Part shown: positions 46,168 to 56,850 of the stretch, piece by piece
How the letters are laid out: each line of letters begins with the position of its first letter
Position numbering within the stretch: position 1 is the first letter of the stretch
Notes under the pieces: model-generated
What the model was told of the DNA's origin: nothing
The model's database searches: none
Seen by the model: only the letters and a program-made list of their open reading frames with translations
Made by a program: the position numbers and the translations under genes
DNA from: Trichobilharzia szidati
Lineage: Eukaryota > Platyhelminthes > Trematoda > Strigeidida > Schistosomatidae
Direction: 5' to 3'
Assembly (NCBI GenBank): GCA_944472155.2
Contig: OX235272.1
Coordinates: 85,566,020 to 85,630,019, forward strand
DNA: 64,000 nt

Positions 46168-46545
46168 TACTTGAATATCAATGAGATGCTCACTGGCGAC
46201 TGGCCCTATTTAGGTAGGAAGTTACCTGGGGTTCTAGTGAGAAGTCGTGACCAGTAGGGTTCAGCAGGTCGGGTGTGAGGACAAATACTCGCCGAAGACA
46301 TTGGCTAGCGAATGCGTTATATCGTGAATTGGCAGAAGTTGGAATTCATGGGCTGGCCACTGGATCAGATCCCAGTGGTATAATGGTCTACGAGCTCGCT
46401 AACCTTGTGACCAGAAGGTTCTGGATCCAACCTTCGGTAGGTGCGTACTGTAAAGAGTCCAAAACTAGGATGAAACGGCTGTCGAGTACTCCCAGTTGGT
46501 TTTCCAATGGTTCTCTAACTGATATCAGCTCATGATGAAATCCTG
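46165..46545 (+). mobile_element. SINE A copy, nearly full length
   Basis: It has a complete 5' region, a tRNA-like head (AGTGGTATAATGGTCTACG) and a weak B-box. Its ribozyme at about 46447-46492 has GTACTG, damaged core TAAAGA, GTCC, GGAT, GAAA, CGGCTG, TC and GAGTAC. It directly follows the previous element. Confidence 0.75.
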
Positions 46546-46797
46546 TAAATAATCACAAAGTTAGTTGGATTGTCTAAGTATGTAGCAACATTAGAATTAG
46601 ATTGCTCAATAGTTAAGACTCGTTTTATTAGTAAGCATTTAACATAAGTTTCCTTCTTAAAACCATATTTCATCCAGTTAATGCTTTTCAAAGGATTTTT
46701 GAAAGCGAGGAGAATAAATGGTGTAGACGAAACTGAATTCATTTAATTTCGTATAACCTAAAGCTCTCTTAATAACACCTAATTCAAAATCTGTGTT

Positions 46798-47170
46798 CTA
46801 GTGTTGGTTTGTAGGGATTTGATTGGTTACAGGATTTTCATCATGAGCTGACATTAGTTAGAGAACCATTGGAAAACCAAATGGGAGTACTGGACAGCTG
46901 TCTCGTCAGCCTAGTTTGGGACTCTTCATCAGTACGCACCCACCGGGGTTCAGAGCCAGGACCTTCTGGTTACAAGGCGGGCTCGTATACCATATAGCCA
47001 CTGGGACCCGTGACCACTAGGGTGCAGCAGGTCGGGTGTGAGGACAAATACTACTGAAGAGTCCCAAACTAGGACGAAACATCTGTTCAGTACTCCCAGT
47101 TGGTTTTCCAATGGTTCTCAAGCCAATGTCAGCTCATCATGAAATTCTGTGACCAGTCGAATCCCTACAA
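46798..47170. mobile_element. Palindromic SINE A composite, same junction as 39085-39470
   Basis: The minus half (46798-47010) ends at the tRNA-like head. At about 47010 it joins GTGACCACTAGGGTGCAGC and GGACAAATACT, which leads straight into the plus-strand ribozyme. Minus half ribozyme: first core strand ATGAAGA, second GAGA. Confidence 0.75.
47049..47093 (+). ncRNA. Hammerhead motif, core intact, one stem I mismatch
   Basis: TACTA (47049-47053) faces CAGTA (47088-47092) with an A-C mismatch next to the core. CTGAAGA is at 47054-47060, GTCC at 47061-47064 pairs with GGAC at 47072-47075, GAAA at 47076-47079, CATCTG at 47080-47085, and TT (47086-47087) at the cleavage site. Stem III is weakened to CATCTG. 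Activity is less likely than for 39341-39385. Confidence 0.5.
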
Positions 47171-47179
47171 ACCAACACT

Positions 47180-47565
47180 TAAATATCGATGAGATGCTCA
47201 CTAGCAACTTGCCCTATTCAGGTAGGTAGTTACCTGGCGTTCTAGTGGGAAGTCGTGACAAGTAGGGTGCAGCAGGTCTGGTGTGAGGACAGATACTTGT
47301 CGAAGACATTGGCTAGGGATCGCACTATGTTATGAATCGGCAGAAGTTGGAATTCATGGGCTGGCCATTATATTGGTTCCCAGTGGCTCAATGGTCTACT
47401 AGCTAGGTCGCCTTGTAACCAGAAGTCCTGGGTTTGAACCCCGGTGGGTGCGTACTGATGAAGAGTCCCAAACTAGGCTGACGAGACAGCTGTCCAGTAC
47501 TCCCAGTTGGTTTTTCAATGGTTCTCTAACTAATGTCAGCTCATGATGAAAATTCTGTAATCAAA
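47180..47565 (+). mobile_element. SINE A copy, nearly full length
   Basis: It has the 5' region from GATGAGATGCTCACTAGC and B-box GGGTTTGAACCCC near 47430. Its ribozyme at about 47450-47501 has GTACTG, ATGAAGA, GTCC, expanded GGCTGAC arm, GAGA, CAGCTG, TC, CAGTAC. Stems I and III are perfect; two core bases are changed. Confidence 0.78.
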
Positions 47566-47879
47566 ATCTGTGTACCAATTGCCAAATGAAAATAATTTGA
47601 CATAGTTAAGTGGTAAAATTAACACAAGATAAACTTTATCCCATCTACATATCAAGATATATAGGGATAAATATGACGTAGTTCATGACGTAGTTCACAA
47701 ATACAGAGAAAAGTTATAAAAATCACCCTGCACATTCAAAGATGATAACAAACAAACAAACAAGTGAATGAACACACAATACCATGATTAAATCTGAAGA
47801 TGGCAGAGGATTTGATGCCCCCATTAGGAGGACATTCTAACAATCAATGATGACAACAACGGAAACTTCAGTGTGAAAT
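47566..47879. other. Spacer with short AAC-rich microsatellite
   Basis: An (AAAC)n-like run lies at about 47748-47762. Nothing else was recognised. Confidence 0.4.
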
Positions 47880-47965
47880 CAGCGCTGAAGATGTCAGCCA
47901 GTACGACAATGAAGCTTTACAACTTAACTATATATCTCACAGAACACGCAGAGCAACAAAAACGT
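47880..47965 (+). repeat. Single arm of the hairpin family at 58512-58896
   Basis: GCGCTGAAGATGTCAGCCAG, AATGAAGCTTTACAACTTAA and CACAGAACACGC match the right arm of the hairpin (58815-58896). No inverted partner is seen here. Confidence 0.6.
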
Positions 47966-48139
47966 CCATCTGACCTGCCAGTTTTCAACTACATAGTTAA
48001 ATGACCTTGGTAAAGCCCCCATATTTTAGAAATGCATGGAGAAAAGGGTTATTGCTGGCATTTCTGAAAACTTCAGTCACAAATAACTAAAGGCTAAAAT
48101 TGTGCACAGTGTGAATGCCCGCCAACTATTATTACTATT

Positions 48140-48215
48140 TTATACCTATGCATTCGGAGTGGAACATAGGGCTTCAAGCTTCAACTTAGCAATTCCATCA
48201 ACGTTAGTGTCTTCT
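48140..48215 (-). mobile_element. SINE B or LINE tail fragment
   Basis: CGGAGTGGAACATAGGGCTT, CAAGCTTC in plus orientation is the inverted 3' tail shared by SINE B and the LINE. The rest is too diverged to assign. Confidence 0.4.
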
Positions 48216-48849
48216 TCAGGGTGACGTTGCTAGCCACCACTTCCACGAGCATTCTCGGTTGTCAGCTGCTTTCTAGTGCGAACCGTTTGCTTTGTACCAG
48301 CCATAGAGAAACACCGAGAGACGACGACCGCCCGATATCTAGAAGACATTAAATATAATGTAAACAGCCTAAAAATAATAATCATTGGGCAAAGAAACCC
48401 GGCCTATTCCATTTTGCTGAAGCAGCAGTAGTCATCAGACGTTTAAAACTGAAAGTATGTACACAAAAACAGACTGCACTTGTTTGGTAGTAAGATATAT
48501 ATATATTCAAAACAAAGTTTTACTATTTTTTATTGCTTCTGTTTCTTTTATTCTGTCTGACATTCTATTTTTAATTTGAGTGTCGCTAATGTCGGTATTT
48601 TTCCTTGCCGTCAGACATTTTATTACTCAAATAATTTGTTACAACAAAATGATATTCTTAGTTAAATGCTATTTCTGTCCCCATTCTGGACTGTCCTTGT
48701 TTTCAAGAATATCCGTCTAATTATCGTATAAGTAGTCAATCCTTTTCACGCTTGATAATTTCATGTGATTCGACTATCGGTGACTTATATATTTCTTATC
48801 TGTAATAACTTATGGAATTCGGAGAAATATATTTAAACTCTTCTATCAT
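48216..48849. other. Spacer, nothing recognised
   Basis: A TA run lies near 48498-48507. No gene was recognised. Confidence 0.4.
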
Positions 48850-49265
48850 CATTAGCTGACATCAGTTAAAGAACTATTGGAAAACCACCTGAGAGTACTC
48901 GACAACTGTTCCGTCCTAGTTTGGGACTCTTCAGCAGTACGCACCCACCGCTAGGGTTCAAACCCACAACCTACTGGTTACAAGGCGAGCTAGCTTGCAG
49001 ACCATTAAGCCACTGGGACCCACCCAATCCAATAGCCTGCCCATGAATTCCAACTTCTGTCAATTCACGATATGGCGCGACCACTAGCCAATGTCTTCTT
49101 CCATGAGTTACTGCCCCACCTTCAACCTGCTGCACCCTACTGGTCACGGCTTCCCACTAGAACCCCAGGTTGACTGCCTGAATAGAGCCAGTCGCTAGTG
49201 AGCATCTGATGAATTTTCAAGTGTTGGTTTTTGTAGGGATTTTGTTTGATTTGTTGGAGGATTTC
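48850..49265 (-). mobile_element. SINE A copy, nearly full length, near-consensus hammerhead
   Basis: On the reverse strand (about 48895-48940) GTACTG, intact CTGAAGA, GTCC/GGAC intact, then GGAA instead of GAAA, CAGTTG, TC and GAGTAC. One core base is wrong (A13 to G) and stems I and III each have one change. The 5' region reaches about 49210, followed by the 3' end of another copy (49215-49265). Confidence 0.75.
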
Positions 49266-49335
49266 ATCATTATTTATATATCTATATATGTATGTTAATA
49301 TATTTATATTAACATACATATATAGATATATAGAT
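49263..49335. repeat. AT-rich palindrome at a LINE edge
   Basis: ATATATCTATATATGTATGT on the left and its reverse complement on the right surround TTAATATATTTATATTAA, giving a near-perfect hairpin of about 30-bp arms. The LINE at 49336 starts immediately after it and the SINE A tail stops immediately before it. Confidence 0.8.
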
Positions 49336-49915
49336 CGGACGAGGATGTCAAATCGAGAATCGGGAAGGCGAGAAACACATTCATCAACCTGAAACACCAA
49401 TCTGGAAATCTTCGTCACTCAGCATCAACAACAAAATTCGGATTTTCAATACAAACGTCAAGTCAGTCAGTTCTTCTATACGGATCAGAAACTTGGCGGG
49501 TCACAAAGAATATTTCCAACAGGTTGCAGACCTTTATCAACAACTGTCTTCGCTCTATACTCAAGATCAGATGGCCGGCCGGAAAGAATCACCAACAAGA
49601 AACTATGGGAACAAACAAAACAAGAATCAATCGCCCAACAAATATGCAGGAGAAAGTGGAGATGGATTGGACACTCACTGAGGAGGCCACTGGGTGACAT
49701 CGCGCGTCAGGCCATCGCTCGAGTGGAACCCGAAAGGGAAGCGGCGAGTGGGACGTCTAAGGGTGACATGGAGGAGATCGTGTGAAGAGGAGTTGAAACA
49801 GTATGGACTAACATGGATGCAAGTGAAAAGTACAGCAGAAGACAGAAGCAAGTGGAGGCGTGCAGTTGAAGCCCTATGTTCCACTAGGAACCCAAGGGAA
49901 CAATAATAATAATAT
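49336..49915 (+). mobile_element. RTE-like LINE, 3' end, least diverged copy
   Basis: It reads, in shifting frames, KSRIGKARNTFINLK, NKIRIFNTNVKS, RKWRWIGHSLRRPLGDI and ARQAIARVEPEREAA. It ends CCTATGTTCCACTAGGAACC, CAAGGGAACAATAATAATAAT at 49870-49910. It is 5' truncated. The clean tail and few stops suggest a relatively recent insertion. Confidence 0.88.
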
Positions 49916-49974
49916 GTATGTTAGCGAGTAGTTAAAAATCTGTGGTATAATGAAAGAGATTATTCTCAAGAATT

Positions 49975-50340
49975 AATTTATGGGGATTTGATTTTCTTTA
50001 ACCACAGAATGATATCAGTTAAAAAACCATTGAAAACTAGCGAGGAGTACTGGACAGCTGTTTCATTATAGTTTGCCACTCTTCATCAGTATGCATCCCT
50101 CAGGGATTCGAACCCAGGACCTTCCAGTTACAAGGCAAGCTAGTAGACCATTAAGCCACTGGGACGCGATTCAATTTAACGCGACTACTAGCCAGTGTTA
50201 TTGGCAAGTATTTGTTCTCACACTCTTGACCTGAAAGTTCCTACTGGTCATGACTTTTTTCACTAGAGCTCCAAGCATCGCCGTTGTGCAGCTAGTTCCT
50301 GATTCTCACTGGTGCCACTATAACTGATATTAACCCCTGG
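49975..50340 (-). mobile_element. SINE A copy
   Basis: It has B-box GGATTCGAACCCAGG (plus orientation) near 50105-50119. The reverse-strand ribozyme has ATACTGATGAAGAGT with a damaged GTCC arm. The 5' part ends near 50340. Confidence 0.7.
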
Positions 50341-51304
50341 TTAAATTTGAGATAAAAATAATTCTGCTGCATTTTTTCCTTGCTTACTGAAGTGTTGAAT
50401 TACGTCATTTGTGCATGGAGTCTGTGGCAGACATGTTATCACTGCTGATGATGATATGGTATCTATATTTTTGAAACAGTAAGCGAAAAAAATTCCTGAT
50501 AAAGCATAGAAAAACAAACTGAATAAACATACCTAGAATTCCATACGTACATACATACATGGTACAGTTCAAATCTACTAACACAACGATTATAATTTTG
50601 TACAGAAAGCAAAAAAGAATAATAAGAATAACAATTTGTATAGTGTATAATGTTACATGGAATATTTTGCTTCTGTCTGCATCAACTGATATCAGTAATA
50701 CTGTTCTCCAGAAATAAAGTCAGGTAAACGAGAGTGGTGAGGGAAGGGTGTATATAATAAGCAAACGATGTATCTTTCTCACAGTTTATACCACATTAAA
50801 AGTGAACTACGTAACCGGAGAACAATTATTTATAATCAGTTGTTAATGAAATATTCCTGTCTTAAAAAATATCCATTTCAAAATAATGAATGTGTTGGTT
50901 TTAAGACAAACAATTGGTAACAAATGAAGGCAAGAAATGAAACATGATATTATTTTGATTACTCTATTGCATGTTATGCATGTTGTATGAAAGCCAAAAT
51001 GTGCTTTTGTTGCTTGTCTAAAATTAGAAGTCTTGAAAAATCTGCTAGCATATTTCGCCTTTTATTTTGCTTTATTTTATTTTATTTCCCTAACAATCAC
51101 TTCATATTTGTCGCGTATTTTTTTCATTCTATCTCTCTCTCTCCTTGTCTATCCCTATCTCTGATTAGCACTGATATAAACCATATTTTTGGTGTATTTT
51201 ATTGCTTCTATTCATTCGGAATGTTTTGTCCTATTTATTGTGTATTTTCTTAGCATATGGAACTTATTTTTGTTATGAACGATAAGAAAATGAGAGATTG
51301 AAAT
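50341..51304. other. Long spacer with CT-rich and CATA microsatellites
   Basis: ATACATACATACATGG lies near 50547-50562 and a TCTCTCTCTCTCC run near 51132. The 88-codon frame at 50987-51253 is low complexity and hydrophobic by composition; I do not support it. Confidence 0.4.
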
Positions 51305-51615
51305 GAAAGTATTAGTTTGGTGAATGGTGACTACCAGTGGAATCCAGGATGCGGCGCATTTCAGCCTATTTGGAACCCATTGGATGTACCTGCATTCTCC
51401 AGTGAGTGAGTGATGGTGTTTCCGCTGAGACTCAAACCAGGTAGGCATCATTTGAAACGTCAAAGCATTGTTCAATAGACCACTAGGGTTATGAGGACGA
51501 AATGCGAATCCTGGATTCCACTGCTGGTCATCGTTCACCAAATTACTTCAAGTAAATCTTCAAACATCGTTGAAGCATCCGCAATAGGAACCAATATATG
51601 TCAATGATCGTAAGA
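51305..51615. mobile_element. SMalpha SINE pair (minus then plus)
   Basis: Minus copy 51305-51475: cleavage context GCATCCTGGATTCCACTGG on the reverse strand, first core strand deleted. Plus copy 51478-51615: GAGGACGAAATGCGAATCC, then TGGATTCCACTGCTGGTC, i.e. the second core strand and cleavage side only. Confidence 0.7.
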
Positions 51616-51689
51616 AATTTTTTTGAAGTGGTTTAAACAGCCATTTTGAAGAGCTTTAATTAGATTAACTTTATTCAAAGAATTAATTA

Positions 51690-51940
51690 AGCTGGAGGAT
51701 TTCATCATGAGCTGACATCAGCTAAGGAACCATTGGGAAACCAGATGGGATTATTCGAAAGCTATTTTGTCAGCCTAGTTTGGGACTCCTCACAGTAGAC
51801 ATCCACCACCAGGGTTCAAAACCAGAACCTTTTGGTTACAAGGCTAACGGGCTCGTAGACCATTAAGTCACTGGAACCCAATATAATGGCCCATGAACTC
51901 CAACTTCTGAAAATTCACGACATAGCGTGACCCTACAAAA
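51690..51940 (-). mobile_element. SINE A copy, degraded ribozyme
   Basis: It starts with the family 3' end (GAGGATTTCATCATGAGCTG). B-box remnant GGGTTCAAAACCAG is near 51813. The ribozyme on the reverse strand retains GAGTCCCAAACTAGGCTGAC but not the first core strand. Confidence 0.65.
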
Positions 51941-51969
51941 CCAATACTTCAAAATTAATTAACTATCTA

Positions 51970-52235
51970 ACAGGTGAATGACGACGCAACATGCAAAGTG
52001 ATGCACAACGTCAAACTCAGTGGAGCATTTGAAGTGAAGATATCAGTAAAACAAGTTCTCTGCCTTTTTATAACAGATAATACTTTTAATTGTGGTAGAC
52101 TAAATCACGCAACAGAGCGTGGGTGCGAGGAGAAATGAGTGAGCTGAAAGACGAAAACTAACAAGTTGGCAAAAGAAACAAGGCAGACAGGTCCTTATGT
52201 GAACACAGAGAAGATAAATGTGATGAAAATCTCTA
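51970..52235 (+). mobile_element. RTE-like LINE, internal fragment
   Basis: It reads NDDATCKVMHNVKLSGAFEV (residues of the region before GVRQGC), then a degraded stretch and the TNKLAKET-like segment. Both ends are truncated. Confidence 0.7.
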
Positions 52236-52965
52236 ATCATTAACAATAAGCATCAATTTCACTAACTCTAAACTATAGCTATCCAATTGAACGATTGTTA
52301 CAATGACCTTGGTAAATCTTTGTCAACCGGTCAGACGAGTTAAAAATAAAGGCACGTAATTTAATTTTTTCAAAAAATCTCATGCAATGCTAAAAATAAC
52401 TATACAAGGTGTCGTTTCTGTATGTTTTCTCAGAAAACTCCTCATTTCCTTTCTGGAGTCTCTACTAATAAGCCAAACCAATTTCTGTACATAAATACAT
52501 CCGGATAACTGTATGTCATCCTGTTTCGTGATCCATTTACCGCTCTAATCCTAACTGTAAGAGATTACAAAAACCTTCGATGAAATCTGTATGCGCCCCG
52601 TTGACAGGATTAACAAAATCATTTGAATGATTGACCAGGTTGTGAACATAAAAGTGAGAGATGAAGGTTTGCTGCAACTATTCCATTGGTCTGGTGTGTA
52701 TAATTGTACTTGGTAGCACTAAACGTTGGATAATAGGTAATATAACATAAGCGCTACTATTGGGCATCGTCTGCATGTATTCCTTCAGAAATGTTGTGTC
52801 ATACAATTCCAATACCGGTTCCTGATTGGCACTCAGTCTAGTGCGATTATATTTCGTTTTTATAAGTGCAGTTTCGTCTGTATGAACGATGACACACACA
52901 CACCAACAAGTATCTGAGTTATGCTATTCATTTTCCAAGAACTTATAACTCTACAGTGCTGATAC
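52236..52965. other. Spacer with a weak minus-strand frame
   Basis: A 73-codon frame at 52678-52899 (-) has a balanced composition (TRLSANQEPVLELYDTTF) but no recognised domain or splice context. I note it without calling it a gene. A CA run lies near 52890-52900. Confidence 0.3.
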
Positions 52966-53262
52966 TACTGTACTGCAGACACCTGTGCATTTTCTGTCTC
53001 AAACGCTGTTGCTGCTACCGATCTTTTCAAGATCCAGTTATGGCACATCATGCGAATTTTCGTTAAAGACGATTCTGATTGGGTGAATAAGGTATCAACT
53101 GAATCCATAAGCCTAAAGGAACAAACAGATTTTCTCTTACAACAGTCTAAGGATTTGTACACATACCCATCGATAGCTGCTGCATTTCTCTGTGAATACA
53201 CTTCTCTTGTACATCCAAATGTTTTACCTCTTCCTACGATCCCATCACTTAAACAGTACTGA
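52966..53262 (+). CDS. Candidate exon or gene relic of unknown function
   Basis: The frame is open from TAC at 52966 to a stop at 53262, 98 codons. It contains no run of one amino acid and has a balanced composition: VSNAVAATDLFKIQLWHIM, VNKVSTESISLKEQTDFLLQ, AAAFLCEYTSLVHPNVLPLP. A possible splice acceptor (TACTGCAG) lies at about 52972-52979, and the frame ends in a stop, as in a terminal exon. It resembles none of the repeats in this window. No family was recognised. Confidence 0.3.
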   Translation, partial: YCTADTCAFSVSNAVAATDLFKIQLWHIMRIFVKDDSDWVNKVSTESISLKEQTDFLLQQSKDLYTYPSIAAAFLCEYTSLVHPNVLPLPTIPSLKQY

Positions 53263-53404
53263 AATACTAGATCTGGATGAAATCAGTAATGTAACTCGTG
53301 TACTGCATCCATGATTTATTTAATGTATTTAACGTAGGCTCATCTGACTGGTCATTATTACCACCGTTCATTTGGGCCGGTATAGTTTATAGTTTCCCCA
53401 ATCA

Positions 53405-54010
53405 CTATCAATGGAAGGAATTTGAAAGAGGTTATATCTTTCACTTATTTAGACAGAATCGTTTCACCTACAGGCGGAGGTACAGACAAGGATGTCAAAG
53501 GCAACCTGGATCAAAAATCAAGACAAACCTTCATTAGTAGGAAATCAGCGTGGAAATCTGCTGCACTCAGCATGAAGAACAAGATTCGGATTTTCAATTC
53601 CAATGTCAAGTTAGTCAGTGCTTGTACATTGTTGAGACACCTGGCGTCCCATGGAAACTATTTCTAACAGCCTTCGCACGATACTAGAAACCAGATGACC
53701 GACCGTAAAGTATCAGCAACAAGGAACTGTTCCAAAGAATCGACCAAGAAGCTGTCTTTCAAACAATATGCAGTAGGAAGGGGATTGGACATACGTTGAA
53801 AAGAACGTTGAGTGATATCAAGCACCAGTCCCTCAAGTGAGAAATCATGAGTTGGGCGTCCAAGGATGAAATGTTGAAGGTCGTGTGAGTAGGATTTGAG
53901 AGCTTACAGGTAATCCTAAATGCAAATAAAAAGAATTGTAGGTAGACGACACTTATTGAATCCCTTCGTTTCCCTCAGAATCCAAAGGAATAGTAACAAT
54001 ATAGTAATGT
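53405..54010 (+). mobile_element. RTE-like LINE, 3' end
   Basis: It reads, in shifting frames, EVISFTYLDRIVSPTGGGT and KNKIRIFNSNVKLVSA. It ends CCCTCAGAATCCAAAGGAAT with a short AGTAACAATATAG tail. Confidence 0.8.
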
Positions 54011-54221
54011 AAGTAGTCGTGACCCTCAGCCTAGATTTCAGTGACACCAGCCATGAAAATTTAAATATGACTTCAAATACAAAGCGAATTAGTGGAATCA
54101 TTGCTAGCAGGGAGTTATTTTGAAATCTTTTGTTCCCCATATTAGAAGTTTCACCTTTTCATATCTTAACATATTCTAGATATACTGTGGCTAATAAGTT
54201 TACCCATATTGAGTCATAAGA

Positions 54222-54650
54222 AAAAGAACTTAACAGCGAAGAAAATTCTCCTTTCGACGATTCATTTTCATAAGATACTAAATAGAAACAAAATTATAAT
54301 AAAAACGTTACTCTGGCCACGGTAAGGAGAGTGAATGTATGTAGAGCTTTTAAATGCAGAGGTCCGGCTCCAGATCCCGAATAGTCAAGGATTCAGCTAT
54401 AAACAGATGGCTTATGTGAAGTCCTTTTGTACGATATTGTAAGACTCTGTGTAGCACTGTGAAACATTCATGCGAGGGTACTCGATGTCCACAGTTGGCA
54501 AGGTGTTTGAGCGTGGAGCTGCTACATTCACTCCCCCTACTTTGGCCAGAATAGCGTTCTTACTATAATTTTGCTTCTTTTTATTATCTTATGAAAAAGA
54601 AATGTAGAAATGAAAATTTTCTTCGCTATTTAAATCTTTTTCTTATAATA
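54222..54650 (-). mobile_element. Penelope-like 3' end flanked by an inverted copy of itself
   Basis: The segment matches 12480-13080 (same family as the PLE there), including GCAGAGGTCCGG and ACGATATTG. Its first 120 bp (54222-54342) recur inverted at 54531-54650, with CTGGCCA and GCGAAGAAAATT as landmarks, so the whole forms a hairpin with arms of about 120 bp. The protein region is truncated to its last part. Confidence 0.7.
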
Positions 54651-54735
54651 CGTTCACCATTGAAATAAGGATTACCGATCGGGTTGAAAGCTACAGTGAA
54701 TTAATTTTCAGGAATTAATATTCAGAAAGACAACC

Positions 54736-55510
54736 CACCTCAACAAATATGTAGACTTCGAATCATCACACCCCATCAGCTCAAAGGTATCAGTTGTTTC
54801 AAGTGTTCTTAGACGAGCACACGCTTTGATAACGGACAAGAAAGAAAAAGAAGAAATATCAAACATTACTAAGACCCTCAAACAAAATAAATACCCAAAG
54901 AACTTCATCAATAAAATCAATACTGACATTGAGTATGGTCGATAGCGTATTCCAAAAACATGAGCCTCAACAGTTGTCATTCGATGTAGATCAGAGACCT
55001 CAGACGATATCAGAAGAGTACCCAATAGGCTCGACATTGGAGTTTTCTTCAAAACATCAGACACACTGCGAAACAACCTTGTCCATTTAAAAGACTAAAT
55101 CCCTAAAGATTCTCTATCTAATTGTGTCTATAATATGAAATGCTTGGAATGTGATGCGATATACATTGGACAAACCTCACCAGAGAGAAATCAAGGTGAT
55201 CAGAAGAAATGAACACCGTAGATTGAGTATCTGTTGGACCACTGAGAAATCCAGTTGAACTAAAAAAAGCTTGAAAAGCCATCAGCCATAAGTCGTCGAA
55301 ACGCTAGAAAATCAGGCCACAAAATTGATTTTGGCAATATTGAAATAAACCAGAAAAAGGATTCCAGAAATCACAAAAAACGTCTAATATCATCAGAAGC
55401 ACTTCATATCAAATGGAATCCAAATTGTTTGAATAGGAATGATGCCCTAAAACAGATTTTCACCTGGTTACAACACCTCCCTCCCCAAGAAATGACAAAA
55501 TCAAAAAAAA
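54736..55510 (+). pseudogene. Penelope-like element: linker and GIY-YIG domain, different family
   Basis: The frame reads YVDFESSHPISSKVSVVSSV and LRRAHALITDKKEKEEISNI, the post-RT linker. A broken stretch and DTLRNNLVHLKD follow. The hallmark CVYNMKCLECDAIYIGQTS lies at about 55120-55180 (VYN...IYIGQT). The C-terminal part with SRRNARKSGHKIDFGNIEIN ends at about 55510. Several stops interrupt it, and the RT is missing. Confidence 0.82.
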
Positions 55511-55984
55511 TGTGATAAGGGATTTCATTATGTGAACATATGCTGTTTTTATGATTTTATACACTTATCAAATCCAACAATCTACACATGGTTTTGTTAT
55601 CTTTGCAAATTAGCCAATTTGACAACGAAAAATGACCCCACGCTGAGGAAGGATGACTAAATTATTATATAAAAGCTTAGATTTTGTAAATTCTGGTTTA
55701 ATAATACTTTGATAAAGCTATTAGGAGCAGCATTAAATAGTGAAACGTCAGTGAAAACAACAATATCGTTTTGTTTTTCATTCATTGGGAAATACAAAAA
55801 ACCTTTTTTATAATGAATTAATTTTCCATCAACTCATTGGTTTGTGCTAAAAAATAATGCAAGTAGATTTTCCCAACAGATGATGACATTAATGTATAAT
55901 TCTCTCTTGTCGGGTGGTATATTCTTAAATAATTCATTTCCAACCACTTTATTATCTATTACTAATATTTAGGTAAACGATATT
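55511..55984. other. Probable 3' end of the PLE and spacer
   Basis: AT-rich. CCACGCTGAGGAAGGATGAC and AGTGAAACGTC near 55640-55750 may belong to the PLE's untranslated tail; this is inference. Confidence 0.4.
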
Positions 55985-56850
55985 TAATTTTGGTTAGTCA
56001 TACTGCTTGTAGTAGACTGGATCACACAGCCGAGCACAGGTAATGAGAAAAAGGGATAGGTTCAACTGATGACAACACACCAGGAGATTTGGGCTTCTTA
56101 GATGATTGACGTCTAATGTTACACAGACTTGGAGATATACAGGCAAAACTTAACATGTTTAGAGAAATGGAGGGCATCGAAGATAAGTCTTCACGTGCAC
56201 ACAAAGATGATAGATGTGGTGAAAATATCCAGCCAACAAGAACAAGTACCAGTCACTATAGACTGGAGGAATTCGAAGGAGGTCACTTTATTCACCTATC
56301 TGGACATAATCGCTTCAACTACAGGCTAGTGGTACGGATGATAGTGTCACATATAAGCAGAACAGACAGTCACTGATCAGTAATCATTATGTAGTTCTAC
56401 TGTACTCAGAATGCAGCACATGATTCAGATTTGCAACAATAATGTGAAGTTTCCTCTTCTGTATAGCTTGGAGAATTGGAATGTACGCAACAGCGAAAGC
56501 GTTTCCAACAGACTTCGGACTTTAATCAACAGCTACTTTCGTTGGATAGTGGAAATTGGATGTCCGGCCGAAGAGGATTGCCAACAAAGAACATTGAGTG
56601 TGCAACAACTCAGAACCCACCGCCCTAAAGCCATGCCGGAGGAGATGAAGATGGATCGGACACGTGGTGAGAAGACTGTCGAGTGATGTCACTCACCAGT
56701 ACATGATGGAGATCTTGTTCAGAGTAGATTAAAGTCTGTGAGCCACCATACAACCAGCTGAAGAGGACTGCATTGAACAGGACAAAAAGGAGATATGCTG
56801 TTGAAGCCCTATGTTTTACTCAGAACCCAAGGGAATAATAATAATAAAAG
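55985..56850 (+). mobile_element. RTE-like LINE, 3' half
   Basis: It reads VVDWITQPSTGNEKKGI, then LGFLDD (catalytic FADD changed to FLDD, about 56090), VHTKMIDVVKI-like and FRWIVEI segments. It ends CCTATGTTTTACTCAGAACC, CAAGGGAATAATAATAAT at 56803-56847. Confidence 0.83.

Noticed and set aside
50987..51253. Membrane protein of 88 residues
   Set aside because: Its hydrophobicity comes from T-rich low-complexity DNA with a CTCTCT run; no start context or homology.
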